From the NCBI GenBank assembly GCA_013824265.1, contig PNNO01000005.1:1-64000 (forward strand): a stretch of DNA of 64,000 bases. Reading direction: 5' to 3'. The translations under genes and the position numbers were made by a program. This DNA is from a bacterium. GTDB lineage: Bacteria; Patescibacteriota; Gracilibacteria; UBA1369; PNNO01. Positions 18,170 through 27,364 of the stretch are shown here, piece by piece; position 1 is the stretch's first letter, and each line of letters begins with the position of its first letter. The notes beneath the pieces were generated by a model, which searched no databases, was not told the DNA's origin, and saw nothing but the letters and a program-made list of their open reading frames with translations.

Positions 18170-18899
18170 AAATTCCAAAAACCGTCGTTCCGCTTCCACA
18201 AAGGATGGTGCTGGCGTTTTTTATTTGAGGAGTTTTTACTTCATCAATCGTTTCAAAGTCATTGTGCATGAGGCTCAAAATGCCGCTGGAATCCATGCTT
18301 TTCATCATTCTTATCATTTCTTCACTCTGTGATTTTTTTTGTCCGCACTTCTTGATATCAATTTTTTCATACATTGATTTTGTAATTTTCCCTTCTTTTG
18401 GAATTATTAAAATTGTGTAAAAATTTTCCAAATTAAAATCAGGTAGGATCTCGATTTTCTCTCCGTAGTGTCCTCCAACGGCTGTGCCGGGTTCAATAAA
18501 AAACGGCACATCAATACCGATTTTCACTCCCATTTCGCGCAGGCCGTCTTTAGAAAATCCAAGATTTCCAATTTCATTTATCGCGTTTAAAACCGTAGCC
18601 GCATTACTGCTTCCGCCTCCAAGTCCCGATCCAACCGGAATGTTTTTCTTAACTGTAATTTTATATTTTTTCGATGGTTTTAAGAGCTTCATTGCTTCAC
18701 TAACCGTATTACTTGTATCGTTAATAAAAGGTCCTTCTTTGCCTTCAAAAATAATTAAATTTTCCGAAAATTCTTCAATATTTATTTCATCAAAGAGTGG
18801 AATTTTCTGCAGCACGGTCTGAACAAAATGATACCCGTTTTTGTCCTGACCAAGTATATCAAGCGCCAAATTAACCTTAGCATGAGACTTATAAATCAT
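18096..18899 (-). CDS. ispE: 4-diphosphocytidyl-2-C-methyl-D-erythritol kinase
   Basis: A GHMP kinase of the MEP isoprenoid pathway that phosphorylates CDP-methylerythritol. The 267-residue product starts MIYKSHAKVNLALDILG and carries the glycine-rich ATP loop PVGSGLGGGSSNAA. The C-terminal GSGTTVFGI is the third GHMP motif. The ATG at 18899 overlaps the ispDF stop in ATGA, so translation is coupled. An open extension to 18923 is unlikely to be used. The C-terminus runs into recR on the other strand. Confidence 0.93.
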   Translation of the reverse strand: MIYKSHAKVNLALDILGQDKNGYHFVQTVLQKIPLFDEINIEEFSENLIIFEGKEGPFINDTSNTVSEAMKLLKPSKKYKITVKKNIPVGSGLGGGSSNAATVLNAINEIGNLGFSKDGLREMGVKIGIDVPFFIEPGTAVGGHYGEKIEILPDFNLENFYTILIIPKEGKITKSMYEKIDIKKCGQKKSQSEEMIRMMKSMDSSGILSLMHNDFETIDEVKTPQIKNASTILCGSGTTVFGISNSPFDFEELSQELPHLRILDLRQ

Positions 18900-20074
18900 G
18901 CTTTTTTTATTGTTACTATGCAAAAAACCTGTATGGCTTTTCCTTTGCCGAAAGGTGTTAAATTTTCTCCGCTTGTCGCCGTAATGCCTACTCTGTGGAC
19001 TTCAATTCCGCACGTCTTGGCGATATTCTCCCGCATTTTTTTACTGTATGAATCAATTTCCGGACGTTTTGCTTCCACCATTATCCCGATATTATTTACC
19101 GCATATTTTTTCCCGCGAACTTTTTTTACAATTTTTTCCAGGAATTTCATACTGTCTTTTATTTTTTTCTTTTCACATAAATCATCCGCAAATGCTCCGA
19201 GGGATTTCTCTCCGATGGCTTGTAGAAGCGCGTTACAGATTGAATGAATAATTACATCTCCGTCCGAATTGGCTTTCATTTTTTTCTCGCTCGCTATAAA
19301 AACTCCCCCAAGAGTGAGTCCTTTTTTGTCTCCAAATTCATGACTGTCCTGACCAAGCCCGATTAAATAATCATCAGGAAGATCCCCAAGAATATGCTTT
19401 ATTCTTTCATAATCTTTTAAGGTCGTAATTTTTATGTTGTTATCCGAAGCGGGAATGTGCGCCACTTTAAATCCTGCGGCTTCAAAAAGGCATGCTTCGT
19501 CGGTCATATCCATATATTTTGTGCCGACTTTTTTAAGAGCATCAATGAATTTTGAGTATACAAAACATTGTGGGGTCTGAGCATTGGCAAAATTTTTCCT
19601 GTCGTGCGTTTTAATTATGTGCTTCTTTCCAACCTCTTTAAGCGTTGAAGTAACAGGATGAATAACAATGCATCCACCATTTTTCTTTGCCTGTTTTATG
19701 CAAAGTGAAATTTCATCAAAATGAACAATTGGATTTGCCCCATTGTGAATCGCAATTATTTCGTTTTTCTTGGGAGCCAGATATCGCTTGCAGTAAGCGA
19801 TTCCGGCAAGCACGCTTTCCGCGCGACTACCTCCTCCAATTATAACTTTCACTTTATTTTTTCTTGATGAAAAAAGTTCTTCAACAATTCCATCAACCTG
19901 CTTTTTAATTTTTTTATTAACCACAATCAGGATGTTTTCTATTTCCGGATGATCGTAAAAATTGCTTATTGTATAGTATAAAATAGGCTTTCCAAAAACA
20001 GGAAGAAGCAATTTTGGAATCTTTGACTTCATTCTTTTTCCATTTCCCGCGGCTGTGATAATGGCTATGGCCAT
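18896..20074 (-). CDS. ispDF: bifunctional IspD/IspF (MEP pathway)
   Basis: A 392-residue fusion of the enzymes before and after IspE. The N-terminal ~225 residues are the cytidylyltransferase IspD (AIITAAGNGKRM, the CTP loop; KAKKN-type basic region; IHNGANPIV). From about 230 the IspF cyclase begins with GLGQDSHEF (metal Asp and His) and later shows SDGDVIIHSICNALL and TATSGENLTPFGKG. The ATG at 20074 is chosen because the IspD fold starts there, although the frame is open to 20248. A promoter-like TATAAA ends 7 nt before this ATG. With ispE it supplies three successive MEP steps. Confidence 0.95.
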   Translation of the reverse strand: MAIAIITAAGNGKRMKSKIPKLLLPVFGKPILYYTISNFYDHPEIENILIVVNKKIKKQVDGIVEELFSSRKNKVKVIIGGGSRAESVLAGIAYCKRYLAPKKNEIIAIHNGANPIVHFDEISLCIKQAKKNGGCIVIHPVTSTLKEVGKKHIIKTHDRKNFANAQTPQCFVYSKFIDALKKVGTKYMDMTDEACLFEAAGFKVAHIPASDNNIKITTLKDYERIKHILGDLPDDYLIGLGQDSHEFGDKKGLTLGGVFIASEKKMKANSDGDVIIHSICNALLQAIGEKSLGAFADDLCEKKKIKDSMKFLEKIVKKVRGKKYAVNNIGIMVEAKRPEIDSYSKKMRENIAKTCGIEVHRVGITATSGENLTPFGKGKAIQVFCIVTIKKA

Positions 20075-20081
20075 GAATGCT

Positions 20082-20111
20082 TTTATAAGTTTGCCCGTAC
20101 ATTCTAGGTAA
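20082..20111 (-). promoter_or_regulatory. ispDF-ispE promoter, probably leaderless
   Basis: Read on the minus strand, TTACCT (20111-20106) and TATAAA (20087-20082) are 18 bp apart, and the ATG of ispDF follows after 7 nt. The minus-35 box lies just past the stop codon of the YfiH-like gene. Confidence 0.45.
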
Positions 20112-20112
20112 T

Positions 20113-20739
20113 CTAAATCCAAATTACCACGGCATTTCGTCCCGTATCGCCTTTGTCGGCTCTGTACGAAAAATATTTGTCGGAACTGCAAACTGTGCAA
20201 GTGCCATTTGTGTTTATATTCCGCCTTAAAACGCCCTCGGACAAACACTGATCAAAAGTGGCTTTCCAAAAATCCACATGATTGTTTTTCAAAATATATT
20301 TATGAAGATGCTCAGGAAGTTCATTGTGTGGATCGGAAAATTTACTACAGCAAGGTCCAAGGGAAGGTGAAATCGTAACGTGTAAATCGGCAGGATTGCT
20401 TCCAAACTTTTTTGCCATTTCTCGTATTGTTTTGCCAACTATATTTTTTGCCGAACCCCTCCAGCCATTATGAATATTCGCTATAACGTTCAACTTGGTA
20501 TCCTTTATGGAAACGGCCTGGCAATCAGCAATTTGGACTAACAGGAATATGCCTTTTTTGTCCGTTATGGCTGCGTCATGACCCGCTATTTCTCCACTTG
20601 CGGGTTTATCCGCGTAAAAAATTTTGTCTTCGTGAATCTGTTCAAGAATAATTATATTTTCTTCCGACGTACTCAAAAACTTGGCAAGTTTTTTCTTATC
20701 CTTTCTGAAGTCGCCAAATGATCGGTCTAAAATCAGCAT
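20113..20739 (-). CDS. YfiH/LACC1-family (laccase-domain) purine nucleoside enzyme
   Basis: Members of this family were long called polyphenol oxidases but act as zinc-dependent purine nucleoside phosphorylases and adenosine deaminases. The 208-residue protein shows QIHEDKI, ADCQAVSI, HNGWRGSAKN, SPSLGPCC and the C-terminal CTVCSSDKYFSYRADKGDTGRN, which together include the His/Cys metal ligands. It is slightly shorter than the usual ~240 residues at the N-terminus. The start codon overlaps the stop of the nnrD-like gene in TAATG, so the two are translated together. Adenosine released by AhcY would be a plausible substrate (inference). Confidence 0.88.
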   Translation of the reverse strand: MLILDRSFGDFRKDKKKLAKFLSTSEENIIILEQIHEDKIFYADKPASGEIAGHDAAITDKKGIFLLVQIADCQAVSIKDTKLNVIANIHNGWRGSAKNIVGKTIREMAKKFGSNPADLHVTISPSLGPCCSKFSDPHNELPEHLHKYILKNNHVDFWKATFDQCLSEGVLRRNINTNGTCTVCSSDKYFSYRADKGDTGRNAVVIWI

Positions 20740-21599
20740 TATTGAAGAATTTGTCTTACTGTAAATGGAAGTTCAAGCGCCAAATCTGTAGCGCTAAAGC
20801 AGTAGTCTTTTTGTTTGTATAAATAATCGCCGGTATATCCTATTAAGAAAGCCCCAATTTGGCAGGCTTCAAAAGGCGATGCCCCCTGTGCAATCATTGA
20901 TGTTATTACTCCTGCAAGTACGTCTCCGCTTCCGCCAACAGTAAGTCCCGCGTTTCCCGTTTTATTAAAAACAATGTCTCCTTCCGGCGAAGCTATTATA
21001 TCAGTCGGACTTTTTAGAAGTATGTTAATTTTCATTTCCGTGGCTATTGTTCGTACAAATTTAACCAACTCTTCTTCGTCTACCAAGTCCGTTATTTGTT
21101 TGCGTGTTAAATTTTCAAATTCATTTTTATGAGGACAGACAACAATCGGCTGGCTTAGTGGAACTTCTTTTACATGTTTTAATACGTCTATCGCGGTTGA
21201 ATCCAGTACGGTTGGTATTTGAAGCCCTTCTATAAGCTCTAGAATAGCTCTTACGGTTACTTCCCTTTCGGAAATTCCCGGACCTATAAGTATGCTGTCG
21301 CACTTGTTTGAAAATTCTAAAATTTCTCCAACCCCCGTATGTGTAAGCCATTGTCCCGGAAATTTCTTAACTATAAAATCCGGATAAAGACTTCTTGCCA
21401 CATCAAAATTTGATTCCGGAACAAATATCGTAACAAGGTCTGCTCCCGAATAAAGGGCACCAAGCGCGCTTAAAAGAGGCGCACCGTAATACTCGATACT
21501 GCCGCCAACTATAAGAACTTTCCCGTTCATACCTTTGTGAGAATTGGCCTCACGTACGGGAAAAAGTTTTCGAATGTTATTTCGTTTTAATATACCCAT
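20739..21599 (-). CDS. nnrD: ADP-dependent NAD(P)H-hydrate dehydratase
   Basis: It repairs hydrated NAD(P)H. The 286-residue ribokinase-like protein contains NGKVLIVGGS near the N-terminus, LIGPGI, CPHKNEFENLT and the nucleotide-site signature NAGLTVGGSGDVLAGVI. The separate epimerase domain (NnrE) that is often fused at the N-terminus is missing. The gene is transcribed with the downstream YfiH-like gene (1-nt overlap) and has its own promoter inside the 3' end of eno. Confidence 0.88.
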   Translation of the reverse strand: MGILKRNNIRKLFPVREANSHKGMNGKVLIVGGSIEYYGAPLLSALGALYSGADLVTIFVPESNFDVARSLYPDFIVKKFPGQWLTHTGVGEILEFSNKCDSILIGPGISEREVTVRAILELIEGLQIPTVLDSTAIDVLKHVKEVPLSQPIVVCPHKNEFENLTRKQITDLVDEEELVKFVRTIATEMKINILLKSPTDIIASPEGDIVFNKTGNAGLTVGGSGDVLAGVITSMIAQGASPFEACQIGAFLIGYTGDYLYKQKDYCFSATDLALELPFTVRQILQ

Positions 21600-21607
21600 C
21601 GTGTGCG

Positions 21608-22897
<1,290 letters not shown>

Positions 22898-22983
22898 TTA
22901 CAATCTAAAGAACCTGTACTAACGTAATACGAAAAAAAACAAAACTCAAGTTTTTGCCTTTTATGGCAAAATCTACTACAATC

Positions 22984-23010
22984 AGAGCCGAGCTTTACGA
23001 GGCTCTTTTG
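22984..23010 (+). terminator. terminator-like hairpin
   Basis: AGAGCC (22984-22989) pairs with GGCTCT (23001-23006) and is followed by TTTTG. It lies in the 138-bp divergent gap between eno and the metallo-beta-lactamase-fold gene. A second inverted repeat, TTTTGCC/GGCAAAA, precedes it. It would end plus-strand transcription shortly before the next gene, or act in that gene's leader. Confidence 0.45.
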
Positions 23011-23026
23011 TTTAACCGATATAAAT

Positions 23027-23653
23027 ATGGAAATCACGTGGCATGGAGACAGATGCTTCACAATAAAGGGCAAAAGTACAACTGTAGTTATTGACCCATA
23101 CGACAAATCAGATCATTTACTTGAAAAAGTTAAAGCCGATACTGTTCTCTTAACGGGGGATTATGAAGGAACCGCAAAATTGCGTGCAGGCTCTGAGGAT
23201 GCACATGTAATTAATTGGCCGGGAGAATATGAAATAAGTGGTGCTGCGGTTGTGGCAATCCCTTCATATACCAAAGAGAAAGAAGAAGGAGATACAAAAA
23301 AGGGAAGAATTATATTGTTCAGTTTTATTGTCGACGATATAAGACTTTGTCATCTTGGGAATTTTGGCGGAGAACTGGACGAAGAAACGATGGAAAAGAT
23401 AGGGGATGTTGATGTTTTAATGGTTCCTGCTGCCGGAAAAGAGGCCGTTGATTCCAAAAAAGCTCACGAGATTATAGAATCTATTGATCCAAGAGTTGTA
23501 GTTCCTATGAATTATAAGGCCAACGAAGTTGAAACATTGCTTAAACAGCTTGGTATTAAGGATCCAAGAAGAGAAGATAAACTTGTTATTTCCGACAAAG
23601 CACAGCTTCCTGAAGAAAAAACCGACTTTGTGCTTCTAAATATGTTCCCATAG
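23027..23653 (+). CDS. UlaG-like metallo-beta-lactamase-fold protein lacking the metal motif
   Basis: A 208-residue protein with the N-terminal fold of the UlaG/YtkL-type MBL group (MEITWHGDRCFTIKG, VVIDPYD, VINWPGEYEISG) and a C-terminal DPRVVVPMNYK strand. Where the HxHxDH zinc motif should follow the second strand, the sequence reads LLTGDYEGTAKL without histidines, so it is probably not a canonical hydrolase. The last three codons and TAG stop lie within the 5' acceptor stem and position 8-9 region of tRNA-Arg. No separate promoter for the tRNA is visible, so the pair may be one transcript. Confidence 0.75.
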   Translation: MEITWHGDRCFTIKGKSTTVVIDPYDKSDHLLEKVKADTVLLTGDYEGTAKLRAGSEDAHVINWPGEYEISGAAVVAIPSYTKEKEEGDTKKGRIILFSFIVDDIRLCHLGNFGGELDEETMEKIGDVDVLMVPAAGKEAVDSKKAHEIIESIDPRVVVPMNYKANEVETLLKQLGIKDPRREDKLVISDKAQLPEEKTDFVLLNMFP

Positions 23654-23718
23654 TTCAACGGATAGAACGAGAGACTCCTAAGCTCTAGATGGTGGTTCGA
23701 TTCCACCTGGGGACACCA
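23644..23718 (+). tRNA. tRNA-Arg(CCT)
   Basis: The acceptor arms GTTCCCA and TGGGGAC pair (one G-U). The D stem is GTTC/GAAC, the anticodon loop CTCCTAA gives anticodon CCT (reads AGG), and the T arm is GGTGG-TTCGATT-CCACC. The discriminator is A and CCA is encoded. The first 10 nt overlap the end of the upstream coding region. Confidence 0.93.
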
Positions 23719-23737
23719 GGATTAATAGCTATAATTA

Positions 23738-23766
23738 TTGCTTCTAGCTTCAAAATATGTTATTAT
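23738..23766 (+). promoter_or_regulatory. strong promoter for a non-coding RNA
   Basis: TTGCTT (23738-23743) and TATTAT (23761-23766) are exactly 17 bp apart, predicting a start near 23773. No open reading frame follows; the next gene, miaB, begins after an intrinsic terminator. Confidence 0.65.
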
Positions 23767-23772
23767 ATTTTC

Positions 23773-24003
23773 GTGATGATTGTTTTGTTAGCCTCGTGCT
23801 AGCAAAATTTGATTCACAATCCCTTGATTCTCTTTCTCTTCTTTGAGCCCTCGTGGTTCTTGCGGAGAGTAGGCGGATCAAACCCCTTTGAGCCTTTGGA
23901 TACCTCGTGTATCTGATGGTTCTAACCCCTTTAGCGGGTCTTAAGGTTCTTACCAAATTTCTTCACTGATTTTTGCGGGCCTTACGGCCCGCTTTCCCTT
24001 TTA
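23773..24003 (+). ncRNA. predicted ~230-nt RNA with three CUCGU-loop hairpins
   Basis: This transcript has its own promoter and terminator and no credible coding frame. Three hairpins each present the loop CTCGT closed by C-G. The first has arms TTTTGTTAGC and GCTAGCAAAA (23783-23807), the second GAGCC/GGTTC (23845-23859) and the third GATAC/GTATC (23899-23913). The seven bases CCTCGTG therefore recur at 23792, 23849 and 23903, 54-57 nt apart. The second hairpin sits inside an outer stem TTGAT...ATCAA (23824-23881) with an inner CTCT/AGAG. A short ACCC/GGGT hairpin (23925-23939) precedes the terminator. It was not recognised as any known RNA family. Confidence 0.6.
23975..24003 (+). terminator. 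rho-independent terminator of the RNA gene
   Basis: GCGGGCC and GGCCCGC form a perfect 7-bp stem around TTAC, followed by TTTCCCTTTT. It lies 80 bp upstream of miaB and can only serve a transcript from the left. Confidence 0.85.
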
Positions 24004-24083
24004 GAAACGAACTTGATTTATGGACATTTTTTATTCGTTCTGGTACTTTTTTGTTCCGGAAAGCTTTTTATTTTTGTCTTTAG

Positions 24084-25445
24084 ATGAACAGAACTTATTA
24101 CATACAAACTTTGGGATGTCAGATGAACTATTCCGATTCGGAAAGGATAGATGCCGTTTTGCAAAACATGGGGTTATCAAAAGTTGATAAAATGAGTGAG
24201 GCTGATTTGGTAATCTTTAATACTTGTTCCGTAAAGCAAAAAGCGGAAGACAAAGTGTTTGGGCAAATGGTTAATGTGGACAAATTAAGAAAAATAAAGC
24301 CACACCTTATAGCTGGTATAACCGGCTGTATGGTTAGAAATACGTCAACTAAAGAATCGGAAGAAAGAGACAAAATTCTTAAAAGGTCGGAGCATGTAGA
24401 CTTTGTTTTTAGAATCGAAGATCTTCCCCAGCTTCCGGGAATCATAATGCAACTTTGGCCCGATATTGATATGGCTGAAACTCAGGAAGCAAACCTTAAA
24501 AATTATTTTGAGATCAACCCGGTTTACACAACAAAGGCGCAGGCTTTTGTTCCAATAGGCACCGGATGTGATAATTTTTGCACATATTGCATAGTCCCAT
24601 ATAGCAGAAAAAGAGAGAAAAGTAGGCCCATGAACGATATAGTCAAAGAGTGTGAAAAACTTGTAGACAACGGTTGTCTAGAAATAACACTTTTAGGGCA
24701 GAACGTAAACTCTTACGGGCTTTCCAACTTGGACAAAAAGACAGAAGAATTTAAAGATGTTCAGACGCCTTTTGTCCACTTACTTGAAAAAATTGATGCG
24801 CTTAAATCAAGGGGCCTTAAAAGACTAAGATTTACTTCAAATCATCCAAAGGATCTTTCCGATGAATTAATAGATGCAATGGCAAGGCTTGAAACTTTAA
24901 TGCCTTATTTGCATCTTCCGGTTCAATCGGGAAATGATGATGTATTGAAAAAAATGAATAGGAATTATACTGCGGATTGGTATAGGGATATGATAAAAAA
25001 AATTCGCTTGGCGGTTCCCGGTATAGCAATTTCAACCGACATAATTGTTGGATTTTGCGGTGAAACCGAAGAACAGTTTATGGATACGTGCAGGCTTTTT
25101 GAAGATGTACAGTGGGATATGTGTTATCTCTCACAGTACTCAACAAGAATCGGGACATTCGCAAGCCAAAATATGGATGACGACATAACCCCTGAAGTTA
25201 AAGCGGAGAGGTGGCGTAGCTTAAATGAATTACTAAAAAAATATGCACTAAAGGGGCATAAAGTTTTTGAAGGAAAGGTTGTTGAGGCTCTTGTCGAAAA
25301 GTGTGAAAACGGTAAGTGCGAGGGAAGAAGCGAGCATTTTAAAACCGTAATTTTTGATTCCGAAAAAGACCTTACCGGAACACTTCAAAAAGTGCAGGTT
25401 GAACTTGGTCGTGAGTGGCAGCTCGAAGGGAAGCTTATCCAATAA
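24084..25445 (+). CDS. miaB: tRNA-2-methylthio-N6-dimethylallyladenosine synthase
   Basis: A radical SAM methylthiotransferase that modifies A37 of tRNAs reading U-initial codons. The 453-residue protein has the N-terminal UPF0004 domain with cluster cysteines (YIQTLGCQMN, FNTCSVKQKA, ITGCM), the radical-SAM motif CDNFCTYC followed by IVPYSRKREKSRP, and a C-terminal TRAM domain. The 3' end overlaps the convergent alaS by 11 bp. Confidence 0.95.
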   Translation: MNRTYYIQTLGCQMNYSDSERIDAVLQNMGLSKVDKMSEADLVIFNTCSVKQKAEDKVFGQMVNVDKLRKIKPHLIAGITGCMVRNTSTKESEERDKILKRSEHVDFVFRIEDLPQLPGIIMQLWPDIDMAETQEANLKNYFEINPVYTTKAQAFVPIGTGCDNFCTYCIVPYSRKREKSRPMNDIVKECEKLVDNGCLEITLLGQNVNSYGLSNLDKKTEEFKDVQTPFVHLLEKIDALKSRGLKRLRFTSNHPKDLSDELIDAMARLETLMPYLHLPVQSGNDDVLKKMNRNYTADWYRDMIKKIRLAVPGIAISTDIIVGFCGETEEQFMDTCRLFEDVQWDMCYLSQYSTRIGTFASQNMDDDITPEVKAERWRSLNELLKKYALKGHKVFEGKVVEALVEKCENGKCEGRSEHFKTVIFDSEKDLTGTLQKVQVELGREWQLEGKLIQ

Positions 25446-27261
25446 TGCCTTTTATCCTTCTTATTCCGGAGCTTGAACTTTGTTCCTTTTGAATCTTGAA
25501 TCCTCCAAGTTCGCGTGTGTTTTTTACATGTGGGCCTCCGCAAACTTCAATACTAAAGTCCCCGATTTTATAAACTTTTACGGTTTCTCCGTATTTTGAT
25601 TCGAACAGTCCCATTGCTCCATGCTTCCTTGCTTCTTCAAGACTCATCTCTTCACAGGTAACATCAAGCTCTCTTTTTATTTGCTCATTTACTATATCTT
25701 CAACCTGTTTTATTTGCTCATCCGTCATTTTGTCAGGGTGCGAAAAATCAAATCTTAACCTATCTACAGTTATGTTTGATCCTTTTTGTTCAACATGCGT
25801 GCCAAGAACTTTTCTTAAAGCTTCATGTAAAAGATGTGTGGCTGTATGCAGTTTTGTTGTTTGTTCGCTGTGATCCGCAAGGCCACCGGCAAATTTTTTC
25901 TCGGCTCCTGCGCGTGAAAGTTCCTGATGTTTCTCAAACGCTTTTTCATATTCCTCCATGTCCACCGATATGCCATTTTCTTTTGCAAGTTCCTGCGTCA
26001 TTTCGATAGGGAATCCATAAGTATCGTAAAGCTTAAAGGCAACTCTTCCGGGAAGCATTGGATTTTTTCCTCTCATCAAATTTGGAAGAAGTTTTTCAAA
26101 TTCTTTTTCTCCCTGCAAAATTGTTTTGCTGAATTTTTCTTCCTCTTTTTCAAGTTCATTTACAATTTTTTCCGCAAACTGATCAAGCTCCGGATATACA
26201 TTTTTGTAATATTCAATGTAAATTTTTGCAACTTCCGCAGTGAAAGATTCTTTTATTCCGATTTTTTTACCGTGTCTTATTGCCCTTCTTATAAGCCTTC
26301 TTAAGACATATCCTTGGTCTGTGTTTGAAGGGGCAATACCGTATGGATCTCCAAGAATAAATGTTGCGGCGCGAATGTGATCAGCGATAATTCTTTGGGA
26401 TTCGGCGAATTCGGACTCGTTTTTTAAGCCTGAAAGTTCGCGGATTTTCTTTAATGCATCAATAAAAAGCTCTGTTTCGAAAGGTGTTTCAACTCCATTT
26501 AATATTGCGAGCGCGCGTTCAAATCCAAGTCCGGTATCAACGTTTTGTTGAGCCAGAGGCTTAAAATTCCCATCTTCCTGTTTTTCGTACTGCATGAAAA
26601 CATCATTCCATATCTCAACAAATTTTCCGCAATCACATGAAACTCCTTTTGCGTCACACTGTGAACACTTGTCTTTTCCGGTGTCATAAAACATTTCCGT
26701 GTCAGGCCCACATGGTCCGGTTTGTCCGGCAGGTCCCCACCAGTTTTCTTTTTTACCGTAGAAATATATTAATCCTCCGGCAAGAGGTTCTCCGTCTTTT
26801 GCCCTTCTAAAGCCCAAACTTTCCCATGTAGAGGCGGCTTCTTCATCCTTTGGAGCATCCTTGTCTCCTTCAAAACAACTTACCGAAAGTCTTTTTGGAT
26901 CAAGCCCTATTCCTCCGTTTTCAACAGGAGCTGTTAAAAATTCATAACTCATTTTTACTGCATCTTCCTTGAAGTAGTCTCCCAATGACCAGTTTCCCAT
27001 CATTTCAAAGAATGTAAGATGCCTTGTGTCTCCCACTTCATCTATGTCGTCCGTTCGTACGCATTTTTGAACATCAACGAGTCTTGTGCCTTGAGGATGC
27101 TTTTCTCCAAGCAAATATGGAACAAGCGGATGCATGCCTGCAGTTGTAAAAAGTACCGTAGGGTCATTTTCGGGTATCAAAGAAGCGCCATTTATTCGCT
27201 TGTGGCCATGCTTTGTTACAAAAAAATTGATAAATTGTTCGCGTAGTTGATGTGCTTTCAT
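25435..27261 (-). CDS. alaS: alanine--tRNA ligase, short form
   Basis: It charges tRNA-Ala. The 608-residue protein has the class II catalytic core from the first residues (motif 2 region HLTFFEMMGNWSLGDYF), the tRNA-recognition helices, and the editing domain with HTATHLLHEAL and the distal CGGPHVKNT zinc ligands. It stops right after the editing domain (SGIRRIKGIIG); the DHHA1/C-Ala region that gives most bacterial AlaRS ~870 residues is absent. The bases beyond its stop are miaB on the other strand, so this is not a frameshift. Short AlaRS is known in CPR bacteria. Confidence 0.93.
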   Translation of the reverse strand: MKAHQLREQFINFFVTKHGHKRINGASLIPENDPTVLFTTAGMHPLVPYLLGEKHPQGTRLVDVQKCVRTDDIDEVGDTRHLTFFEMMGNWSLGDYFKEDAVKMSYEFLTAPVENGGIGLDPKRLSVSCFEGDKDAPKDEEAASTWESLGFRRAKDGEPLAGGLIYFYGKKENWWGPAGQTGPCGPDTEMFYDTGKDKCSQCDAKGVSCDCGKFVEIWNDVFMQYEKQEDGNFKPLAQQNVDTGLGFERALAILNGVETPFETELFIDALKKIRELSGLKNESEFAESQRIIADHIRAATFILGDPYGIAPSNTDQGYVLRRLIRRAIRHGKKIGIKESFTAEVAKIYIEYYKNVYPELDQFAEKIVNELEKEEEKFSKTILQGEKEFEKLLPNLMRGKNPMLPGRVAFKLYDTYGFPIEMTQELAKENGISVDMEEYEKAFEKHQELSRAGAEKKFAGGLADHSEQTTKLHTATHLLHEALRKVLGTHVEQKGSNITVDRLRFDFSHPDKMTDEQIKQVEDIVNEQIKRELDVTCEEMSLEEARKHGAMGLFESKYGETVKVYKIGDFSIEVCGGPHVKNTRELGGFKIQKEQSSSSGIRRIKGIIG

Positions 27262-27292
27262 GATATTGGTTTATGATCTAGTGCATTCTAGG

Positions 27293-27321
27293 AAATTTTC
27301 TTGTTAAAAACAAGAAAATTT
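27293..27321. promoter_or_regulatory. perfect AT-rich inverted repeat between divergent genes
   Basis: AAATTTTCTTG and CAAGAAAATTT (11 bp each) flank a 7-bp spacer in the 103-bp gap between alaS and the DUF3352 gene. It could be an operator or a hairpin in an mRNA leader; no T run follows on either side. Confidence 0.45.
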
Positions 27322-27364
27322 GCGATAGTGTAACGGCAGAATAACCCTGTTAATAATTTTATAT

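Noticed and set aside
23750-23956. 68-residue minus-strand Arg/Thr-rich frame
   Set aside because: It is a by-product of the RNA gene's hairpins and repeated CCTCGTG, without a start context.
25435-27261. alaS as a pseudogene or frameshift
   Set aside because: The frame ends cleanly after the editing domain, all catalytic and editing motifs are present, and the DNA beyond is miaB.
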